A stretch of 64,000 nucleotides of DNA from Deltaproteobacteria bacterium. Lineage in GTDB: Bacteria; JAGRBM01; JAHCIT01. Every line of letters begins with the position of its first letter. Position 1 is the first letter of the stretch. Shown here in pieces: positions 51,850 through 58,681 of the stretch. Location of the stretch: NCBI GenBank assembly GCA_026129095.1, contig JAHCIT010000002.1, forward strand, positions 124,001 through 188,000, read 5' to 3'. Made by a program: the position numbers and the translations under genes. A model generated the notes under the pieces. That model saw only the letters and a list, made by a program, of their open reading frames with translations, had not been told where the DNA came from and ran no database searches.

Positions 51850-52108
51850 GCCATACATATATGGCACCATATGTTGGGTGACGGTTGGTCACCGGTTTCT
51901 GGGCCAGCAACAAGGAGCGGACAGGGCCTCTAGGTTAAGAGGACTATCCGGGCGCCGAGCCGAAAGTTTCAAAATTCAATGCCGGTGTGGTGACCCGAAC
52001 CTTCTTCTCCAAGTTCCCACCCATTACCACCACTCGCCACACCGGCATTGCCTAAACCCAAAACGCTCCCTTCAGGAGAAGGGACCAGACGAAGGAAAGA
52101 GAGACCCC
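51850..52108 (+). ncRNA. Long structured 5' leader of the HU gene
   Basis: No gene is seen in the 51742-52108 stretch, but the transcribed part is full of exact inverted repeats. They are ATATGG-CA-CCATAT (51859-51872), GGTGAC-N5-GTCACC (51877-51893), CCTCT-N6-AGAGG (51927-51942), a 17-bp stem with one G-U wobble (51977-51993 with 52034-52050), and TCCCTTC-AGGA-GAAGGGA (52067-52084). The last displays AGGA in a tetraloop, with a second GGA at the ribosome site, a pattern known from CsrA-bound leaders. It could be a regulatory leader or contain a separate small RNA; no U-run terminator lies inside it. Confidence 0.5.
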
Positions 52109-52381
52109 ATGACGAAAGCAGAACTGGTAAGCAAAGTGGCCGACAAGGCCGACGGCGTGTCAAAGAAGACCGTTGAGGATCTGATTGATGCGACGTTCGA
52201 TGCCATCGCCGCCACGATCAAGAAGGAAAAGCGGTTTGCCGTGCCGGGCTTCGGCACCTTCACCGTGCGTAACCGCGCCGCCCGCAAGGGACGCAACCCG
52301 CAAACCGGCCAAGTGATCAACATCAAGGCCTCGAAGACCGTGGGCTTCAAGCCGGCACCGGGTCTCAAGGGCAAGCTCTAA
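52109..52381 (+). CDS. HU-family DNA-binding protein
   Basis: Nucleoid-associated protein that bends and compacts DNA as a dimer. The 90 residues are the normal length. It begins MTKAELVSKVADKA and has the helical dimerisation half (about 1-42), the GFGTFTVRNRAARKGRNPQTG arm region (about 47-68, the family signature) and the closing KASKTVGFKPAPGLK. It is preceded by a long structured leader, its own promoter and a GGAAAGAGAG ribosome context, and followed by an intrinsic terminator, so it is a monocistronic unit. HU versus IHF cannot be fully decided, but the sequence is HU-like. Confidence 0.95.
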   Translation: MTKAELVSKVADKADGVSKKTVEDLIDATFDAIAATIKKEKRFAVPGFGTFTVRNRAARKGRNPQTGQVINIKASKTVGFKPAPGLKGKL

Positions 52382-52474
52382 TACAGGTTTGAAAATTGTC
52401 CGGGGGCGTCTGGATGTTAAACCCATAGCCCTCACCTACTTTTCGGGCGTCCCCGGACATTTACATTATACCAG

Positions 52475-52510
52475 CCGCCGCCTCCCTCCGGGAAGCGGCG
52501 GTTTCCTTTT
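52475..52510 (+). terminator. Intrinsic terminator of the HU gene
   Basis: Stem CCGCCGC/GCGGCGG, with an inner CCC/GGG pairing, is followed by TTTCCTTTT. A further inverted repeat, TGTCCGGGG ... CCCCGGACA (52397-52405 with 52451-52459), precedes it. Confidence 0.8.
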
Positions 52511-52544
52511 GCCCGGTACCCGGCCGGGCTGTCATATCACTTGA

Positions 52545-52584
52545 TTGACACGCGTGTCAGTCAGATGATATGACACGCGTGTCA
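52545..52584 (+). promoter_or_regulatory. Promoter with two identical 14-bp palindromic operators
   Basis: TGACACGCGTGTCA occurs twice, at 52546-52559 and 52571-52584, start to start 25 bp apart. The first overlaps a perfect -35 TTGACA (52545-52550). The second overlaps the -10 candidate TATGAC (52569-52574), at an 18-bp spacer. This layout is typical of repression by a dimeric TetR-type protein. No such regulator lies next to it. Confidence 0.7.
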
Positions 52585-52634
52585 GTGACCCGCTCCCAAG
52601 AGGGCATTGAACACCCGCCGAAAGGCTGCCCGCC

Positions 52635-53612
52635 ATGCATGTAACGCGTGAACAGCTCGAAACCTTCCTCGACAGGGTTCGGAGCCAGACGAAAGACCCC
52701 AAAGCGGGGCTGTTCGGACCTGGCTCCATGATGTGGATGATTGGCCGGGAAATGATCGGCGGCCTGGGGGGCGGGCGGGCGCTCCTCCTTCAGACAGCCC
52801 ACCCGTTCGTGGCCCACGCGGTCGAACAGCATTCCAGAGTCCGCGAGGATCCCCACGGGCGGGGCGAGCGGACCTTCAAGAACGTGCTGGCCATGAACTT
52901 CGGCGACCTGGAAGCCGCCCTGCGGGCCGCCCGGCGGGTTCATGCCGTCCACGAGCGCATTCACGGAAAGATCACCGAGCGCATCGGCGCATACGATCTG
53001 GGGACGCCCTATGACGCCAACGATGACGATGCGCTCCTCTGGGTCCATGCAACCCTGTGGGACACCAGCGTCCAGATGTATGAGCTGATCGTCCGGCCCC
53101 TCTCTTCCGAAGAGAAGGAAAAATACTACCAGGAGACCAAGCTGTTCGCGTATCTCTTTGGTGTCCCCGACCGCATCATTCCGCCCAACTGGAACGAGTT
53201 CATGGACTACAACCGGAAGATGTGGGAGTCGGACATCCTCACCGTCGGGAAACCTTCGGCCGAGATCGCCCATTTCGTCCTGCAGCCGCCCAAGCCGGAG
53301 CTCCAGCCGGTCATGGACTGGTTCAAGATCATCACCGCCGGACTCATGCCCAGGCGCATCCGGCACGAATACCGCTTTCCGTACGGGGCGGCCGAGAAGG
53401 CCGTTTTTGAAGCCAGTATCCGTGCCCTGCGCGCCGCTTATCCCCGCCTCCACCGGCGCCTGCGGTTTTCGCCCGCCTACATCAAGGCGCGCGAGCGGAT
53501 GGGCATGGCTTATCCCACCGGACCCGTCGATTCGTGGCTCGGCCGGTTCATGGACCGGCAGATGGGGCAGCCCGGCCTCACGGTACCGGCCGCCGCCCGG
53601 TCAGCGGCCTGA
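52635..53612 (+). CDS. DUF2236 / MpaB-like oxygenase family protein
   Basis: A 325-residue protein of the DUF2236 family. Relatives include latex-clearing protein-type and MpaB-type haem or metal oxygenases. Visible family points are GPGSMMWMIGREMIGGLGGGRALLLQTAHPFVAHAVEQHS (in part, about 28-67), FGDLEAALRAARRVHAVHERIHG with its histidines (about 95-117) and WVHATLWDTSVQMYELIV (about 136-153). These histidines are likely cofactor or metal ligands. It is the sole gene behind the twin-operator promoter. Its 3' end overlaps the convergent glycosyltransferase gene by 12 bases. The substrate is unknown. Confidence 0.87.
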   Translation: MHVTREQLETFLDRVRSQTKDPKAGLFGPGSMMWMIGREMIGGLGGGRALLLQTAHPFVAHAVEQHSRVREDPHGRGERTFKNVLAMNFGDLEAALRAARRVHAVHERIHGKITERIGAYDLGTPYDANDDDALLWVHATLWDTSVQMYELIVRPLSSEEKEKYYQETKLFAYLFGVPDRIIPPNWNEFMDYNRKMWESDILTVGKPSAEIAHFVLQPPKPELQPVMDWFKIITAGLMPRRIRHEYRFPYGAAEKAVFEASIRALRAAYPRLHRRLRFSPAYIKARERMGMAYPTGPVDSWLGRFMDRQMGQPGLTVPAAARSAA

Positions 53613-55652
53613 CCCCCGGCGCACCGAACTCCGGCAGCGGCGTTCGCCCGGTTGCGGCAGCGGACAGTCGAGAAAGTTTTCCCTGCCCTCTGCCGTCACG
53701 AACCGCACCCGGATGGGAGCCGGGGCATAGGCCCCCAGTATCCAGGATTCGCGGCCGAGCAGCGCGGATATCTCCCGTTCGGCAGGGCTCCGGGGCCGGT
53801 AGGCCAGTGTGAGCGCACCCGACTCCCGGTACAGTTCCAGATGGTCACCGCCCTCGCGCAGCAGTTCATCACCAGAATAAACCTTTTCCAGAATGGCGAT
53901 CTCGGTATCGAGGAGCGAGGGCTCCGGCCGGAAGATAAAACCCATTTTCCCCTCGTCATCCAGAAACACGCTAACCCCTTCAGGCGGGGGCTGGTCCGTA
54001 AACTCCCTCACTGGCGGTTCTGCCACCCGGTCCGCATCCACGAACTCATCTGCCGGGTAGCCAGATGGATCACCCGCGGATTCTGCCTCTTCCGTTCCTT
54101 CTCCAGATACAGCCTCCTCCCCCTCCAATGGCTTCGCAACCGGCACGCCTGTCAGGTGCTTCGCCTCCATCCAGCGGAAGCTCGGCGTTCCATCCGATGG
54201 CCAGACCTCGGCGGGGTACACATCCACCGGCAGCACCCGCCGGTAAGTAACAGGCGTCAGGTCAATTCCCTGCGGCGGCGACCCGGCCAGAAAGCCATCC
54301 AGCCGGAACAGGCCCAGCACTTCCGGGCGGTCGATCCGGAACCACCGGAGATTCGGCGCGATCTGCCGGTCAAAGCCCCGTGGCACCCAGAGGTTCGTGC
54401 CGACAGCAACGGTCCGGTCCGCCGGAAACCGGCGGGAGAACTCCCTCAGTTCGCCGGCGGCCTGACGGTAGTAGTCGAGCCGGGGCTGGTAGAACTGGCG
54501 GTCGGCTGCGAGCTGGCCGCTGATACCCCAGATGGCGGCGCCGCAGAACAGCACGGCGAGGCCGCCCGCCAGCACTGGCTGCCGGAGCCGGGCCAGACGC
54601 ACCGCCGAGGCAAAACCAAGCGCAGTCACCAGCGGCAGGTTGAGATAGTCGTGCAGCGGCAGCGAGCCGAAAAAATAGAGGCCCGTCTGTATCCCAGCCA
54701 CCGCTGCCAGCAGGCGGCAGGCAGTGCGGATACCAGCAGGGCGCGGATCCTCAGGCTGGAAAAGAAGCTCCCACAGGCCGATCACCAGCACCGGCAGCAT
54801 CATCATCCGCCGCCAGTCGCCCGCCACCGCCGCCACACGGTCCCAGAGCGCGCCGCCGTCCCAGAACCCCGACACCGAATGGAACAGGAACTGCCCGGCG
54901 AACCTGACCAGACCGAACAGGGGGCCGCCTCCGGCGGAAATATAGAAGGCAAGGAGAAGCAGGATCCCGGCGGCGTTCAGCGACAGAACGCCGGCCGCAA
55001 GGCGCCCGGCCCCCGGCGGGCGGTCACGATCAATGAGGAGATGGATCACGCAGACCAGTGTCGCGGCAAAACACAGCCAGCCGGTCAGGAGTCCGAGCAG
55101 CGACAGGGCGCCAAAGGTCATGCCGCCCAGGGGCACGATCGCGCTCCGGTAGCGGAGGTAGGCCCAGATGATCGCCGCCTGCCCGGCCACGACCGGCGCG
55201 GCAACGAGATCGCCCGCACGGCTGGCGAGCACCATGCCAGGCAGCAGGGCCAGCAGGAAGACGGAAAACAGGCTCACTCCGGGCAGGTCGTCGTCAGCCC
55301 GGCGGGCGATCAGCCAGAGCAGGATGACCAGCGCCATCGAAGCGGCCAGTTCCGGCATCCGGGCCGCCCAGTAGTTCTCTCCGAAAACGGTCATCGAGGC
55401 CGCGATCGCCAGCGGGTAGAGCGGCGGGTGATTCGTGTAGTAGCCCGGCTCCGAAAGCCGGCGTTCCACCGGCTGCATCAGCCAGCCGCCGGTAAAGGGC
55501 CCCTCCGCGAGATACTGCTCCGCGACGCGGACATAGACATTGTCACGCCAGAGCCCCAGTTCTTTCCGCCAGTCGGCCTGCGACACCCACAAGCGCGGCA
55601 CGATCACGGCGGCAGCGACCGGCAGCCAGAGGAAAATGGCCCTACTCCGCAT
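53601..55652 (-). CDS. GT-C-type membrane glycosyltransferase (PMT/ArnT-like) with a large extracytoplasmic C-domain
   Basis: A 683-residue membrane protein. Residues 1-385 hold about ten membrane segments, with the first extracytoplasmic loop containing GLWRDNVYVRVAEQYLAEG (34-51 region), the place of the catalytic Asp in GT-C enzymes, and YYTNHPPLYP (71-80). These enzymes move sugars from lipid-phosphate donors to proteins or lipids. Residues 395-683 are soluble: a block with TNLWVPRGF (419-427), an acidic linker (510-560) and a second block ending CPLPQPGERRC (663-673). The same blocks form the neighbouring lipoprotein. The ATG of MRSRAIF with GGAG upstream overlaps that gene by 11 bases. 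Confidence 0.8.
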   Translation of the reverse strand: MRSRAIFLWLPVAAAVIVPRLWVSQADWRKELGLWRDNVYVRVAEQYLAEGPFTGGWLMQPVERRLSEPGYYTNHPPLYPLAIAASMTVFGENYWAARMPELAASMALVILLWLIARRADDDLPGVSLFSVFLLALLPGMVLASRAGDLVAAPVVAGQAAIIWAYLRYRSAIVPLGGMTFGALSLLGLLTGWLCFAATLVCVIHLLIDRDRPPGAGRLAAGVLSLNAAGILLLLAFYISAGGGPLFGLVRFAGQFLFHSVSGFWDGGALWDRVAAVAGDWRRMMMLPVLVIGLWELLFQPEDPRPAGIRTACRLLAAVAGIQTGLYFFGSLPLHDYLNLPLVTALGFASAVRLARLRQPVLAGGLAVLFCGAAIWGISGQLAADRQFYQPRLDYYRQAAGELREFSRRFPADRTVAVGTNLWVPRGFDRQIAPNLRWFRIDRPEVLGLFRLDGFLAGSPPQGIDLTPVTYRRVLPVDVYPAEVWPSDGTPSFRWMEAKHLTGVPVAKPLEGEEAVSGEGTEEAESAGDPSGYPADEFVDADRVAEPPVREFTDQPPPEGVSVFLDDEGKMGFIFRPEPSLLDTEIAILEKVYSGDELLREGGDHLELYRESGALTLAYRPRSPAEREISALLGRESWILGAYAPAPIRVRFVTAEGRENFLDCPLPQPGERRCRSSVRRGSGR

Positions 55653-56478
55653 CCAGCTCCTCGTAATGACAGTTCTGGACCTCGCCGGACGGCATGGGAC
55701 ACTGGAACATGCCCCGGCGGTTGTCCATCCAGACGGCATGACCGGTAACGGGAACCTTCGCACCGGAACCCAGCAAAAACGGGTAGATTTTGACCACCGG
55801 ATACAGGGCCCGGAACAGGAGCGACGGCCGCGTATACCGTAGCACCAGCAGGTCGCCGTGGGTGACGATCTCAAGCCCCTCGCGCCAGTTCCGGATCAGT
55901 TCATGCCCCCGGTATTCCCGGCCAGCGATGGAAAACACGGACTCTGAAAGGGATATCCACGGCCGGAAGCCAAGTTCCAGCCCTCCCTTGTCGTCAATCA
56001 CGATCCGCCGGGGAGCCGTCGCCATCGTGGCATGAAAGAGCGTCTGCTCGTTCCGGAACCTGAGATCAGTCCACCTAACACGCTCGTCGGGCCTGAGCGG
56101 ACTGCTCCCAAGCCGGATCAGCATCTTTCCGGGGTTCTCCCGCGGCTGGTGCGAAGGGGTCGGATCCTCGTCCTCCGGCATGTTCACGGCGAGGTAGGCG
56201 TCCAGCCGGTAAAACGGGAGTAGCCGCTCCTCGCCCACATGCACCAGCGTGAGGCGCGGCGATATCTCCGCCGCGAACCCGCGCGGCAGCCAGAGGTTCG
56301 TCGCCACCGTCAGCTTGCGGTCCGGAGGAAACGGCTCGATCTGTTTCCGGAGCTCGGCCTCGAACTCCCGTCGCCAGGGACTGCCCGCGCCATGCCCCTC
56401 GCCACGCCCGTCACAGGCGGCAAGCAGCGAAATTGCCACCAGTGCCAGAAGCGTCTTCCAGTTCTTGTGCAGGCTCAC
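55642..56478 (-). CDS. Lipoprotein made of the domain found at the C-terminus of the adjacent glycosyltransferase
   Basis: A 278-residue predicted lipoprotein: signal core LLALVAISLLAAC, lipidated Cys22. The mature part repeats the C-terminal region of the downstream glycosyltransferase. FPPDRKLTVATNLWLPRGF (50-68) matches FPADRTVAVGTNLWVPRGF there. IDDKGGLELGFRPWISLSES and YRGHELIRN-WREGLEI also have counterparts, and both end in CP-x-P-x6-C (260-270 here). The start is GTG one base after the previous stop. It is translated in tight coupling with the genes on both sides. I know no name for this domain; a role in presenting or binding the glycosylated target is inference. Confidence 0.78.
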   Translation of the reverse strand: MSLHKNWKTLLALVAISLLAACDGRGEGHGAGSPWRREFEAELRKQIEPFPPDRKLTVATNLWLPRGFAAEISPRLTLVHVGEERLLPFYRLDAYLAVNMPEDEDPTPSHQPRENPGKMLIRLGSSPLRPDERVRWTDLRFRNEQTLFHATMATAPRRIVIDDKGGLELGFRPWISLSESVFSIAGREYRGHELIRNWREGLEIVTHGDLLVLRYTRPSLLFRALYPVVKIYPFLLGSGAKVPVTGHAVWMDNRRGMFQCPMPSGEVQNCHYEELDAE

Positions 56479-56479
56479 G

Positions 56480-56719
56480 TCAGGTCCGGTCAATTTCGTC
56501 GGGGGTGACGGAAACAAAGCGGCGGTAAGTGCCGATCAGGCTCTGCTCGCAGTCTAGTGCGACGAGAAACCAGTCGCCCTTGAACGGGCCTGTCACGATA
56601 ATTCCGGCAGCCCCTTCGCGGCCGTCCACCTGGAAGGGCCAGGCGCGGCTGGCATTATCGTGCTTCAGGCGGCTGATACGGACACGGGTGCCTTTTCTCA
56701 GTTCCGCTGCTACAGCCAT
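56480..56719 (-). CDS. Small protein, possibly SH3/KOW-like beta-barrel
   Basis: A 79-residue protein with a beta-rich pattern (LRKGTRVRISRLKH, GAAGIIVTGPFKGDWFLVALDCEQ in part, TYRRFVSVTPDEI). The spacing of Gly and hydrophobic residues resembles small SH3-like or KOW folds, though no family was recognised. The ATG with AAGGCAGG ten bases upstream is used; 15 more codons are open. Its TGA is followed by one base and then the GTG of the lipoprotein gene, so it heads the lipoprotein-glycosyltransferase unit. It is divergent from the MFS transporter. Confidence 0.6.
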   Translation of the reverse strand: MAVAAELRKGTRVRISRLKHDNASRAWPFQVDGREGAAGIIVTGPFKGDWFLVALDCEQSLIGTYRRFVSVTPDEIDRT

Positions 56720-56842
56720 CGGCGCTGGTACCTGCCTTGCCTGGATTCGGCCTAACCCTGCCACCAGGCGGACGGCTGTTTCAACTGCCGGGGATGTCCG
56801 GTTCGCCTCCGGTCCCGCCGTCGGCTACTGAACAGCTCCCCC

Positions 56843-58042
56843 ATGCCCCAGCGGAAACAGCTATTCATCATTTTTACCACGGTGTTCGTGGACCTGATCG
56901 GCTTCGGGATCGTGATCCCGCTGATCGGCCTGTACGGAAAGCACTATGGTGCCAGCGGGGCCGTTCTCGGGGCGCTCGCCGCCGCCTACTCCCTGTTCCA
57001 GTTCATATTCGCGCCAGTCTGGGGGCGCCTGTCGGACCGTTTCGGGCGGAGGCCGATCCTGCTGGTCACGCTGGCCGGTCAGGCCGTGTCGTATCTCCTG
57101 TTTGGACTGGCCGGGAACCTCGAACTGCTGTTCATCAGCCGCTGCCTCGCCGGACTGTTCGCCGGCAACATCGGCACGGCGATGGCCTACATCGCCGACA
57201 TCACGACCAGGGAAGACCGTGCCCGCGGCATGGCGGTCGTGGGAGCATCCTTCGGTATCGGCTTCACGCTGGGGCCGCCGCTCGGCGGGATTGCGGCGGC
57301 GAAGCTGGGGCTTTCGGCCCCCGGTCTTATCGCCGCCGGGCTGTGCGCGATGAACTTCCTGGCGGCGGTCGTCCGGCTTCCCGAGTCACTCCCGAAGGAA
57401 CTCCGCCGCAAGTCCGCCGGGCAGTCCCTTTCGCCGGTGGATTTCGGCACCCTGACGGCCGTCTGGAAGCATGACGAACTCAGGCTGCTGGTGTTCACTT
57501 TCGCGGTGGCAAGCTTCTGCTTCTCAAACATGGAGCAGCCGATGCCGCTGCTGATCCAGCGGCAGCTCGGCATCCCGGTGGAGGAGGCCGGCTACCGGGC
57601 CGGGATGGTTCTCATGGCGGTCGGCCTGATGAGCGCGCTCACGCAGGGGGTGTTTGTCCGCCGCTATGGCCAGCGGTTCGGCGAGCGCCGCCTCATGCTG
57701 ATCGGGCTTTCGGGATACGTCCTGCCGGTGGCACTCTGGCCACTCGTTTCCTCATACCCCTTCTATTTCCTGACGGGAATGATGATCGGAACGGCCAACG
57801 GGCTCGCAAACCCGAACATGATGGGACTGATTTCCCGCAACACCGCCGCCCACGAGCAGGGAGCCGTGCTCGGCCTGACGCAGGGACTGGGAAGTTTCGG
57901 CCGCGTTCTGGGCCCGATGTTCGGCCTGGTGGCCTTCGAGACGAACTACCGGATCCCGTTTTTCACGGCGGCCGCACTCTGGACGGTGCTGGCCCTGCTC
58001 AACCGCCGGCCGGGTCCGCCGCCGGAAACAGTCCGTCAGTGA
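56843..58042 (+). CDS. Major facilitator superfamily transporter (TetA/drug-efflux-like)
   Basis: A 399-residue inner-membrane transporter with 12 predicted helices. The loop 2-3 motif GRLSDRFGRRPILL (about 65-78) is the MFS signature A. The first helix, FTTVFVDLIGFGIVIPLIGLYG (about 10-31), and the SRCLAGLFAGNIGTAMAYIADI segment (in part) closely follow tetracycline/multidrug efflux DHA1 members. Substrate and direction are not determinable. The last 44 bases overlap the convergent lipoprotein gene. Confidence 0.93.
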   Translation: MPQRKQLFIIFTTVFVDLIGFGIVIPLIGLYGKHYGASGAVLGALAAAYSLFQFIFAPVWGRLSDRFGRRPILLVTLAGQAVSYLLFGLAGNLELLFISRCLAGLFAGNIGTAMAYIADITTREDRARGMAVVGASFGIGFTLGPPLGGIAAAKLGLSAPGLIAAGLCAMNFLAAVVRLPESLPKELRRKSAGQSLSPVDFGTLTAVWKHDELRLLVFTFAVASFCFSNMEQPMPLLIQRQLGIPVEEAGYRAGMVLMAVGLMSALTQGVFVRRYGQRFGERRLMLIGLSGYVLPVALWPLVSSYPFYFLTGMMIGTANGLANPNMMGLISRNTAAHEQGAVLGLTQGLGSFGRVLGPMFGLVAFETNYRIPFFTAAALWTVLALLNRRPGPPPETVRQ

Positions 58043-58457
58043 TCAGCCAGTCGCCTGCCTTGTAGTCCCACAAGAGGTCCAGGTACATGCGCTTGACCAC
58101 GATGGAGTTCCGCGCCGTGTAGTCCATCGCGATCCGGGTGCTGGCCCGCTTGGTGTTTTCCTTGCCCTTTTCATCCCGAACCCACGACCACTTTTCGAGA
58201 TCGATCTGCGTTACCTTGATGTTCCGGGCCCGGAGATCCTCGACAAACTTCTGCCGGATCGACGGATGCACATAGAGCGACGCTCCCCGGCCCTCGTCGG
58301 CATGTGAATGCAGGTAGCCGCCCATGAACTCCCGCACGGCTGACTGGAGCATGTCCGACCGCTCGATGGTGGGGTCGATCATCCGCATGAGCGGCGCGCA
58401 ACCGGCCGCCAGCAGAAAGGCCGCCGGGAGGACCGACAGGCAGAGCGCGCGGTTCAC
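57999..58457 (-). CDS. Putative lipoprotein, unknown function
   Basis: A 152-residue protein with a clear lipoprotein signal (LPAAFLLAAGC, Cys at about 20) and a small alpha/beta mature domain. VREFMGGYLHSHADEGRGA is followed by IRQKFVEDLRARNIKVTQIDLEKWSW (in part), IAMDYTARNSIVVKRMYLDLLWDYKAGDWLI (in part) and a Gly/Pro end. The pattern could suit an NTF2-like or nuclear-transport-factor-type fold but is not assigned. The GTG start overlaps the stop of the small membrane protein gene upstream (GTGA). Confidence 0.68.
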   Translation of the reverse strand: MNRALCLSVLPAAFLLAAGCAPLMRMIDPTIERSDMLQSAVREFMGGYLHSHADEGRGASLYVHPSIRQKFVEDLRARNIKVTQIDLEKWSWVRDEKGKENTKRASTRIAMDYTARNSIVVKRMYLDLLWDYKAGDWLITDGLFPAADPAGG

Positions 58458-58612
58458 GCGCCCACCTGGGCCGCATCGCCCGCGGGCCTAGCGGCCTGCG
58501 GTGCACTGGCCAGCCACCTCGCGGCACCGGCAAGAACCGCGGCGCCGCCCGCGCTGATCAGCACGAAAAATGCCAGAAATATGATGAAGGTCGTCAGCAG
58601 CAGTCCGAACAT
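58454..58612 (-). CDS. Small single-helix membrane protein
   Basis: A 52-residue peptide with one long hydrophobic segment (LLLTTFIIFLAFFVLISAGGAAVLAGAA, about 4-31 in part) and an Ala-rich tail. I began at MFGLLL, which is the normal distance from the helix; 12 further codons are open. Its stop overlaps the lipoprotein's GTG, supporting coupled translation. The function is unknown and the size makes it less certain than its neighbours. Confidence 0.5.
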   Translation of the reverse strand: MFGLLLTTFIIFLAFFVLISAGGAAVLAGAARWLASAPQAARPAGDAAQVGA

Positions 58613-58681
58613 CGGATCAGGTTCCTTTATTCTCCGGCGCCCCGGCACCCGGTCAATTTTTCCGCCCCGCCCGCCTTTGGG

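Noticed and set aside
51938-51957. GAGGACTATCCGGGCGCC resembling the 5' conserved region of RNase P RNA
   Set aside because: The rest of the RNase P core, including the 3' ACAGAA-type region, is missing and the space is too short.
53652-55748. Plus-strand frame of about 700 codons opposite the glycosyltransferase
   Set aside because: The minus-strand frame has clear membrane segments and a homologous neighbour; the plus frame is low-complexity Gln/Arg/His-rich and lacks a ribosome site.
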